Shown here piece by piece: positions 6,306 to 11,286 of a stretch of DNA of 11,286 bases (the stretch's first letter is position 1; every line of letters starts with the position of its first letter). The stretch is from DATKMG01 sp035541995. GTDB taxonomy: Bacteria; Acidobacteriota; Terriglobia; Versatilivoradales; Versatilivoraceae. The stretch spans positions 1-11,286 of the forward strand of contig DATKMG010000366.1 of assembly GCA_035541995.1 (NCBI GenBank). The letters are read 5' to 3'. A program made the position numbers and the translations under genes. Below the pieces are notes generated by a model. The model searched no databases, was not told where the DNA came from, and was given only the letters and a program-made list of their open reading frames with translations.

Positions 6306-8636
6306 ATGCAAATGAGAAAACCATCCTGGAAGTATTTGCTTCTGCTGTTTCTTTTTATGGCTGCGATTTTCTGGAAGCTATTCCTGACTCCAGAATACTC
6401 CATGATGACGTACCCCGACAACGCAAGCCAGTCTTATCCCTGGTCCCAATATATTGCCTATGCCTTGCACCACGGGAGTTTCCCTTTCTGGGATATTTTT
6501 TCAGATGGGGGTCGTTCATTCATTGGCGAAGGTCAAACCGGGGTTTTCTACCTTCCTAACCTCATCATGGGAAGTGCGCCGCTAAGCTCCAAAGGGTTGT
6601 TGTCGGTCCTCTTGATTGAGGGTTTCGTTGTGCTGCATTGTTTTCTGGCTTCTTACCTGATGTACCGGCTTGCCCTTTACTTGAATCTCGCACCTTTTTA
6701 CGCCCTGGTTTCGGGTTTGACTTTTGCTTACTGTGGCTCGGTTGGAGCAAGGGCCTTTGCTCAAATCAACATTTTCTATGGCGCTGTGTGGGTACCTGCC
6801 GTTTTTCTTTTCTTCTTAATGGCGTTGCACAATCCAAGTCCCTGCGGCCGAATGATCCGTGCCAACCTGGCGGGGCTTTTCCTGGCACTTTCCTTTCTGG
6901 CAGGACATCACCAGCCGTTCTTTTACACAGGCATAGCCATTGCTATGACCACTGGGGCACTATGGTTCATACAGGGACGCCCCACCCGAGGCGTAGACGT
7001 CCCTTCGATTCCCCGGCGACACATCCTATGGGTGGCAGTCCTGATCTCCTTCTTCACCTTTTGCTACGTGTCACTCCAGCTTTTTCCTTCCCTGGAATAC
7101 TCCCGATACGCATATCGGTGGCTCAGTGAGGGTCCCCTATTGGCCAGCAAACGTATCCCTTATTCACTGGTCGGCACAAAGCATTCGCTGGGACCGGGTG
7201 GATTGATGGCCACTTTTTTCCCCTACCTTTATGGGTCGGAGAATTCCCCATACTTCGGAATCCTCCCTCTGTTATTTGCGATTATTTCCTTGAAGGAGAT
7301 AAAGAAATCCGTTGTGGTGAGGTGGGCCTGGATCCTGACAGCTCTTTTCTTTTTGATCTCATTGGGACAGTGGTCTCCACTTCACGGCCTATTCTATATC
7401 CTCATCCCCGGATTTGACAAAGGCAGACAAGCGGCCAGAGCCTTACTAGTGCCGCATCTGGCTATCAGTTTCCTGGCCGGTTATGGCGCTCAGATTTGCT
7501 TCAGACCACTTCGCAAACAAGAGCGCTGGTGGGCGCTCCGCTGGCACCAAATCTTGCTATGGCTCTCTGCAATTCTCAGCCTCATCATTTTTGCCTGCTA
7601 CATCTATGAGCTCACAATTCTTCACAAGAGCCCCGATTTCGACTTGCTTTTCTTTGAGTTGCTACTGATCCTGAGCAGTTCCTTATTCTTTGTCTGCCGC
7701 TATTACGCGGCACTTAGCCCCACGTCCCTTAAAGTAGCTGTTGTGATTATTCTCCTGTTTGACTTCAACGCATTCCTCTCACCGCATATGCGGCTCAAAA
7801 GGAATTATGACAACAAAAAGAACTGTGAGCCGACGCAGTACTACCGCCAGGATGAATTGATCAAGTTTCTTCAGGCTCGTCCGGCTCCGTTTCGAGTGGA
7901 TGTTCGCGATGACCTCTATCCCGATAATGGTGGGCAGGTTTACAGGCTTGAGACCATTAATAGTTATAGTGCAACTCGTCTCGCCTTGTTCCAGGATTAC
8001 CTTTACTCTGATTACAGCCCTGGAAACTGCGTCTCGAGCCTATTGAATGTGAAATACGTCGTCTCCGGCAAGAAGCTGCCCATGGTCAGCATATTTGAAA
8101 GCAAGGGGATCCAGGTTTACGAGAATCCGAACTGCTTGCCTCGTGCCTGGCTAGTTCGGGATGTCTGCCTCCAACCATCGGATGCTGAGTTGATGGCTCA
8201 AATTCAGGCGGGATCGTTTCGGCCTTTACAAAGGGCTGTCATTGAGGGAACAATACCGGCTGGGCAGAAGACTGCAGAGCCCCCAGGTATTGCAGGTACT
8301 CAACCCTCTGCTGAGATTATCCAGTACCGTCGCCTTAGCCCTAACCGGTTTGTCATCGAGGTTCAGGCTCCGTTATCCGCTTACCTGATCGTGAGTGAAA
8401 TGTGGTTCCCTGGTTGGCTTGCCACCGTTCAAGGCCAACTCCGGACGGTCTATCGAACCGATGGCTTTCTAATGGGAGTGTGGGTGGAAGCAGGTCGTTC
8501 TAGAGTGGAGTTCTGCTATCGACCCACGCACCTGGCCTGGGGATTGGTTTTGACTTCACTGGGACTGGTCTGTCTTCTTGTGGCAGCTCTGACATCAAGA
8601 GGTGTCTCTTCCAACGTTCACGTCCATCCAGCCTGA
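6306..8636 (+). CDS. YfhO-like multi-pass membrane protein (GT-C-type fold)
   Basis: This is a 776-aa integral membrane protein. TM1 spans about 10-28, with roughly a dozen further hydrophobic segments between about 95 and 490. A soluble outer domain follows (about 495-740), then one last TM (about 742-762). The first outer loop holds 'TYPDNASQSYPW' and 'FPFWDIFSDGG', the usual start of YfhO/GT-C proteins, in which an early acidic residue (D38 is a candidate) is catalytic. The C-terminal domain has YfhO-type phrases: 'LLNVKYVV' (579-586), 'ENPNCLPRAWLV' (606-617), 'FPGWLATVQG' (701-710), and a 'VEFCYRP' strand before the last TM. Such proteins are thought to move sugars from polyprenyl-phosphate carriers onto cell-envelope polymers or proteins. 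ATG 6306 and ATG 6312 are both possible starts; neither has a strong ribosome site. It probably shares a transcript with the methyltransferase. Family is well supported; the sugar transferred is unknown. Confidence 0.85.
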   Translation: MQMRKPSWKYLLLLFLFMAAIFWKLFLTPEYSMMTYPDNASQSYPWSQYIAYALHHGSFPFWDIFSDGGRSFIGEGQTGVFYLPNLIMGSAPLSSKGLLSVLLIEGFVVLHCFLASYLMYRLALYLNLAPFYALVSGLTFAYCGSVGARAFAQINIFYGAVWVPAVFLFFLMALHNPSPCGRMIRANLAGLFLALSFLAGHHQPFFYTGIAIAMTTGALWFIQGRPTRGVDVPSIPRRHILWVAVLISFFTFCYVSLQLFPSLEYSRYAYRWLSEGPLLASKRIPYSLVGTKHSLGPGGLMATFFPYLYGSENSPYFGILPLLFAIISLKEIKKSVVVRWAWILTALFFLISLGQWSPLHGLFYILIPGFDKGRQAARALLVPHLAISFLAGYGAQICFRPLRKQERWWALRWHQILLWLSAILSLIIFACYIYELTILHKSPDFDLLFFELLLILSSSLFFVCRYYAALSPTSLKVAVVIILLFDFNAFLSPHMRLKRNYDNKKNCEPTQYYRQDELIKFLQARPAPFRVDVRDDLYPDNGGQVYRLETINSYSATRLALFQDYLYSDYSPGNCVSSLLNVKYVVSGKKLPMVSIFESKGIQVYENPNCLPRAWLVRDVCLQPSDAELMAQIQAGSFRPLQRAVIEGTIPAGQKTAEPPGIAGTQPSAEIIQYRRLSPNRFVIEVQAPLSAYLIVSEMWFPGWLATVQGQLRTVYRTDGFLMGVWVEAGRSRVEFCYRPTHLAWGLVLTSLGLVCLLVAALTSRGVSSNVHVHPA

Positions 8637-8642
8637 TCTTCC

Positions 8643-8661
8643 AACTTGATCTCACCAAGTT
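8643..8661 (+). terminator. Weak hairpin after the YfhO-like gene
   Basis: AACTTG (8643-8648) pairs with CAAGTT (8656-8661) around a 7-nt loop, starting 7 nt after the stop codon. No T-tract follows, so it is at best an imperfect terminator. A second small hairpin, CCCC 8701-8704 with GGGG 8712-8715, lies further on in the same convergent gap. Confidence 0.2.
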
Positions 8662-8765
8662 CGGCCCTCCAAAAACCCCATTTTCAGAGGAGCCTTACAT
8701 CCCCTTTTCTCGGGGCGCCTTTACTGGCAACGGCTAAACAACGCTCTTCTGGAGCACCGACTCTT

Positions 8766-8797
8766 CGTTGCGCCTTCGCGTCTTTGCGTTTCTGCGT
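8766..8797. repeat. Degenerate period-8 tandem repeat between convergent genes
   Basis: Four back-to-back 8-mers read CGTTGCGC, CTTCGCGT, CTTTGCGT and TTCTGCGT. On the minus strand they are ACGCAGAA, ACGCAAAG, ACGCGAAG and GCGCAACG. The array lies 12 bp beyond the stop of the BMC-T gene. From memory, similar period-8 strings occur between genes in environmental genomes, but I could not check copy number. Confidence 0.6.
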
Positions 8798-8809
8798 TTG
8801 GTTTCTAAC

Positions 8810-9445
8810 TTAGGTCTGAGACTTGGGCAGGAGGGAGAGCACTGCCTGGCTAGGGCTGGGTATGACATGGGCGGCAATCAGCTTGCCTAGACCTTCAACT
8901 TTGACTTTGCCTGCGTCAATAGCTGCCTTGACTGCAGCTACATCGCCTTTGATGACTACGGTGATATATCCGCCGCCGAGTTTTTCTCGGCCCAGCACGT
9001 CGACATCAGCAGTCTTGCAAGCCGTGTCAATCGCCTCAATGACTGCAGTATATCCTTGAGTTTCGATGAACCCAATGGCAAAACGATCTTGCTGGATCAA
9101 GCTATTTTCCTTTTCCTCCGGCCGCCAGGCTGGCAGATGGACTACATCCTGTTCGATCAGGGGATTGAACTCCGCTTTGGCATCGTAAGCCGGTTGCGAA
9201 CGCTTGTCGGGACGCGGAATCACATCGACAACACACTCCGCCTGCAGAGAATCGGCAAGGGCTTTGCCGGCATGCAATGCGGTCCGGACATTAGCCATTG
9301 GACCGGCTACCTTCATGCAGACCCCATAGAGGTCATTCAGTTCCACCTGAAGCAGGCGAACCCGGGCAGCCTTCTCCAACCGGTCAAGTACCAGCATCGA
9401 AGAGGACCAACCACGAACTTCGATAAGGCCCAGTGCTTCGCTCAA
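8810..9445 (-). CDS. Tandem-domain bacterial microcompartment shell protein (BMC-T)
   Basis: This is a 211-aa trimer-forming shell subunit of a bacterial microcompartment, with two fused BMC domains. TTG 9445 is chosen over an upstream frame to 9535. It overlaps the aldolase stop as TTGA, has GAGG 6 nt upstream, and gives the standard opening 'SEALGLIEVRGW'. Domain 1 (about 1-82) ends 'VVDVIPRPD'. Domain 2 (about 121-205) is canonical: 'AIGFIETQGYTAVIEAID', pore loop 'EKLGGGY' (154-160), 'VIKGDVAAVKAAIDAG' and 'HVIPSP'. The matching domain 1 loop reads 'ELNDLY' and lacks the K-[IL]-G-x-G pore pattern, so the trimer pore would alternate two loop types. Domain 1 has Cys44, but alignment puts it in a strand rather than the pore, so an iron-sulfur pore as in PduT is not supported. 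The linker of about 40 residues contains 'EFNPLIEQDVVHLP'. BMC-T proteins normally work with BMC-H and BMC-P, neither present here. Confidence 0.9.
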   Translation of the reverse strand: MSEALGLIEVRGWSSSMLVLDRLEKAARVRLLQVELNDLYGVCMKVAGPMANVRTALHAGKALADSLQAECVVDVIPRPDKRSQPAYDAKAEFNPLIEQDVVHLPAWRPEEKENSLIQQDRFAIGFIETQGYTAVIEAIDTACKTADVDVLGREKLGGGYITVVIKGDVAAVKAAIDAGKVKVEGLGKLIAAHVIPSPSQAVLSLLPKSQT

Positions 9446-10461
9446 ATCACGCCTCGTTGGCGAAGTCTTTCGAGAACCTCCTGAGCAATTTGCGCAACCT
9501 TGTCCTGCCCCATGTTTCCAGTTCGAACGGCGCATCCTCCGGCGGGGGCTTCTACCACTCCAAAGTCAGCCAGAATGCACTGCAAAACGTGTTGAAGGGC
9601 CGCCCGATCGGTTTTTTGAGTTTCGCTGAGAGGCTGACGCCCCGGCCCGAAATCGAAACCTCGGAGTTCGACAGCCGCACGAAACCCTTCCGGGAAATCC
9701 GCTGAAAAAAGCATGGCATCAAAGAGCTCCAGCAGGCGATATTGGAGCTTCATCGCCTCACCAATCCGGCCTTCCCGAGTCAGGATAAAGGCCTTGCGGG
9801 TGAGTTCAGGAACAATGTTGCTGGTGGCATTGGTCCCCCCGTCACAGCCGACTAGTAACATTGGAACCAGAACAGCCTCCCATCCTGTCAGGAATACAAA
9901 CTCCGGCCGGACAGGACGAATGGCCGCGATCATTCGCATCATGAAGGCCAGATCGCCTGAGGAGTCCTTGATCCCCACGATCCGCGGCAGTTCAGACAGC
10001 TTGCGTATGGTCGGCACATCAATTGGACTGGCAAACATGGGAATGTTGTAAAGGGTGACATCAATGGGGGACTGCAGAGCAATTTCCCGGAAGTAGGCAT
10101 AGACGGATTCCGGACCGAGCCGATAATAAAAGGGCGACACAATCGCGACAGCTCTGGCTCCGCACTGGGCATAATGCTGGCAGGCCTCCAGCGTTTCTCT
10201 GACATTGGCTTCGGCAGCCCCAGCCAGCACGGGTACTCGCCCCCGGGCCTGATCGCATACGATTTCGACGATAAGCCTCCGCTCTTGCGGGCTAAACCGG
10301 GTAAATTCGCCGGTAGACCCGTTAGGGTATAGCCCGTGAACTCCTCGCTCGATCAGCCAGTCAATGTAATGCCGCAGCGTCTCCTCGTGGATCCGTCCCT
10401 TTGCATCCAGAGGAACCATATGGGGAGTGAAGATGCCCTCGATTTTTGTGGTCGTTGCCAT
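9442..10461 (-). CDS. DapA/NanA-family class I aldolase with microcompartment-targeting tail
   Basis: This is a 339-aa TIM-barrel Schiff-base lyase of the DHDPS/N-acetylneuraminate lyase superfamily. Visible active-site parts are 'GSTGEF' (48-53) for the pyruvate carboxylate, Tyr138 in 'LYNIP' and the Schiff-base Lys165 in 'VGIKDSSGD'. True DHDPS usually has an arginine soon after YNxP; here the run is 'YNIPMFAS', so lysine biosynthesis is unlikely. A 2-oxo acid aldolase giving pyruvate plus an aldehyde, or a dehydratase, fits better. Relatives are usually about 290-305 aa; here the barrel ends near residue 300, followed by a linker ('EAPAGGCAVRTGN') and an amphipathic helix, listed separately as a targeting peptide. 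ATG 10461 has only a poor ribosome site (GGA directly against the start). The gene is first in a two-gene operon with BMC-T. Superfamily and catalytic lysine are firm; substrate is unknown. Confidence 0.92.
   Translation of the reverse strand: MATTTKIEGIFTPHMVPLDAKGRIHEETLRHYIDWLIERGVHGLYPNGSTGEFTRFSPQERRLIVEIVCDQARGRVPVLAGAAEANVRETLEACQHYAQCGARAVAIVSPFYYRLGPESVYAYFREIALQSPIDVTLYNIPMFASPIDVPTIRKLSELPRIVGIKDSSGDLAFMMRMIAAIRPVRPEFVFLTGWEAVLVPMLLVGCDGGTNATSNIVPELTRKAFILTREGRIGEAMKLQYRLLELFDAMLFSADFPEGFRAAVELRGFDFGPGRQPLSETQKTDRAALQHVLQCILADFGVVEAPAGGCAVRTGNMGQDKVAQIAQEVLERLRQRGVI
9445..9513 (-). other. Candidate C-terminal encapsulation peptide of the aldolase
   Basis: Residues 317-339 contain 'VAQIAQEVLERLRQ'. 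Hydrophobic positions V322, I325, V329 and L333 form one face of a helix, with Gln, Glu, Lys and Arg on the other. Microcompartment cargo enzymes typically carry such a short helix at one end, joined by a Gly/Ala-rich linker, and it docks to the inner shell face. Linker plus helix here are absent from ordinary DapA-family enzymes, and the shell gene follows at once. Confidence 0.75.
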
Positions 10462-10472
10462 TCCGTTGGAAG

Positions 10473-10491
10473 CGCGAGCGTCCAGCTTGCG
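10473..10491. repeat. GC-rich imperfect hairpin in the aldolase leader
   Basis: CGCGAGC (10473-10479) pairs with GCTTGCG (10485-10491) across a 5-nt loop. As plus-strand RNA it forms seven pairs including one G-U. As minus-strand (mRNA) it has an A-C mismatch. It lies 11 nt upstream of the aldolase ATG, where the ribosome site is poor. It could be a dispersed REP-like palindrome or a leader structure affecting translation. Confidence 0.4.
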
Positions 10492-10513
10492 GTCGCACCC
10501 GGCTAAACTTTAC

Positions 10514-10543
10514 ACTATGGGTGCCCCGCAATACAACTGGCAA
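10514..10543 (-). promoter_or_regulatory. Candidate promoter for the aldolase-BMC-T operon
   Basis: On the minus strand TTGCCA (10538-10543, five of six) is followed after 18 bp by CATAGT (10514-10519, four of six). Transcription would start near 10507, leaving a leader of about 46 nt that includes the hairpin at 10473-10491. Confidence 0.4.
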
Positions 10544-10585
10544 CATCTAGCCAAATCAACTCCTACGAAAACATGTCATCAGAGG

Positions 10586-10591
10586 TATAAT
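10586..10591 (+). promoter_or_regulatory. Candidate -10 box for the URO-D-family gene
   Basis: A perfect TATAAT lies 30 bp before the start codon at 10622. No good -35 hexamer is found 16-18 bp upstream, so an activator may be needed. It sits about 40 bp from the -35 of the divergent aldolase promoter, so one regulator could serve both directions. Confidence 0.4.
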
Positions 10592-10621
10592 GCGATTGGC
10601 AATTCGCGTGGAGAGGCCGTT

Positions 10622-11286
10622 ATGGATCACCGGGAACGCGTATGGACAGCCCTGAACCACCAAGTCCCAGACCGCTGCCCGATGCAAGTTAGCTTTACTC
10701 CGGAATTTGCTGCTCGCCTGAAGAGCCACCTTGGCCAGTCAGAAGCTTCTCAGCACAATCCTCATGGTGGAGGCAACACCTATGCCCTGGAACAGGAGCT
10801 GGATCAAGATCTCCTCTTAACCTCAGTCGGATGGGCAAACTCCTACTATGCAAATCAGGAATACTCGCAAGGCGGCGACATTTATACAGACGAGTGGGGA
10901 GTCCAGTGGAAGAATTCCCCCTATCAAACGCGCTATGGCAGGGGTTGCTACACAGAGATGATTGGGCATCCATTGGCTGAGGACGATGCCTTTGAGAATT
11001 ATGTCCCTCCGGATGCAAATCGTCCCTCTCTTTACGAGGGTGCCCGGCGGCTGATCCGAGACTTGGGCCGGGATTACTGGATTGTCGGAGTCACCGTAAC
11101 AACCATATTCGAGACAGCCTGGGCCTTGCGAGGATTGGAGCAACTCCTGATGGACTTCTCCATTAACCCGAATCTGGCTGATCGCATTCTGGAAATCCCC
11201 TACCGCTATCACTTGACTGCAGCCAAGAAGTTGGTTGAGGCGGGTGTTGACATGATCTGGATTGGTGATGACGTGGGGACCCAAAA
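10622..11286 (+). CDS. URO-D-superfamily protein (MtaA/CmuA-like), 3' end outside window
   Basis: The first 221 codons are present with no stop, so the gene runs past the right edge. ATG 10622 follows GGAGAGG (10610-10616) by 5 nt. The opening 'HRERVWTALNHQVPDRCPM' (3-21) is typical of the non-HemE branch of the uroporphyrinogen decarboxylase superfamily. The MRQAGR motif of true HemE is absent where it should follow. Other landmarks are 'DEWGVQW' (90-96) and 'WIGDDVGTQ' (213-221), the latter at a barrel strand end. This branch includes corrinoid-dependent methyltransferases such as MtaA and CmuA, and many uncharacterised members near sugar or aromatic catabolism genes. The zinc-ligand region that would mark a methyltransferase lies beyond the window. 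It is divergent from the aldolase-shell operon and possibly co-regulated with it, but no targeting peptide is visible at its N-terminus. Superfamily is firm, reaction unknown. Confidence 0.87.
   Translation, partial: MDHRERVWTALNHQVPDRCPMQVSFTPEFAARLKSHLGQSEASQHNPHGGGNTYALEQELDQDLLLTSVGWANSYYANQEYSQGGDIYTDEWGVQWKNSPYQTRYGRGCYTEMIGHPLAEDDAFENYVPPDANRPSLYEGARRLIRDLGRDYWIVGVTVTTIFETAWALRGLEQLLMDFSINPNLADRILEIPYRYHLTAAKKLVEAGVDMIWIGDDVGTQ

Noticed and set aside
9056..9484. 142-aa plus-strand frame within the BMC-T gene
   Set aside because: It is antisense to well-conserved BMC domains and its translation shows no recognisable fold or motif.
9446..9535. Thirty-residue N-terminal extension of BMC-T
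   Set aside because: It lies entirely within the aldolase tail codons in another frame, is rich in Arg, Gly, Cys and Ser, and precedes the standard BMC opening. TTG 9445 with GAGG is a better start.
10695..11284. Minus-strand frames of 107 and 153 aa opposite the URO-D-family gene
   Set aside because: They are antisense to a clear family member and have no family motifs of their own. Long antisense frames are common opposite real genes.
1..11286. CRISPR array, transposase, integrase, tRNA or rRNA
   Set aside because: I found no direct-repeat/spacer pattern, no mobile-element protein motifs and no RNA-gene signatures on either strand.

Overview
This is an 11.3 kb stretch of bacterial chromosome with eight protein genes, no RNA genes and no sign of phage or transposon. 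The mix is an HDOD regulator with a small LKPGM-type partner, a cytoplasmic-looking two-domain M16 peptidase, a YfhO-type membrane protein, a microcompartment shell gene and a corrinoid-type URO-D relative. It would suit an environmental Gram-negative bacterium, with Acidobacteriota the best guess. That placement rests on remembered family distributions, not on a marker gene. GTG and TTG start codons are common here: four of the eight preferred starts are not ATG.

Layout. Positions 5-1209 (minus) hold a translationally coupled pair: a 115-aa LKPGM-domain protein followed by an HDOD signalling protein, joined by a GTGA stop/start overlap. A 373-bp gap follows, containing a perfect 9-bp-arm inverted repeat. 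Positions 1583-4264 (minus) encode an M16 zinc peptidase. It diverges from a small RsbW/SpoIIAB-type ATPase (4458-4904, plus), and candidate promoters for both lie in the shared gap. Positions 5113-8636 (plus) carry a coiled-coil SAM-dependent methyltransferase and a YfhO-like GT-C-fold membrane protein, probably one cell-surface glycan unit. Next comes a convergent gap with a period-8 repeat.

The most interesting part is 8810-11286. A DapA/NanA-family aldolase gene (minus) is coupled by a TTGA overlap to a tandem-domain bacterial microcompartment (BMC-T) shell gene. The aldolase ends in a linker plus a short amphipathic helix of the kind that targets cargo into microcompartments. It keeps the Schiff-base lysine but has no arginine after its YNIP motif, so it is probably not lysine-biosynthetic DHDPS. 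The simplest reading is that it cleaves a 2-oxo acid to pyruvate plus an aldehyde inside a shell. A URO-D-superfamily gene, not HemE-like, is transcribed divergently and runs off the right edge. No hexameric (BMC-H) or pentameric (BMC-P) shell gene is in the window, so either the locus continues to the right or this is a satellite of a main shell locus elsewhere.

All functional calls come from motif reading. No homology search, structure prediction or genome comparison was run.
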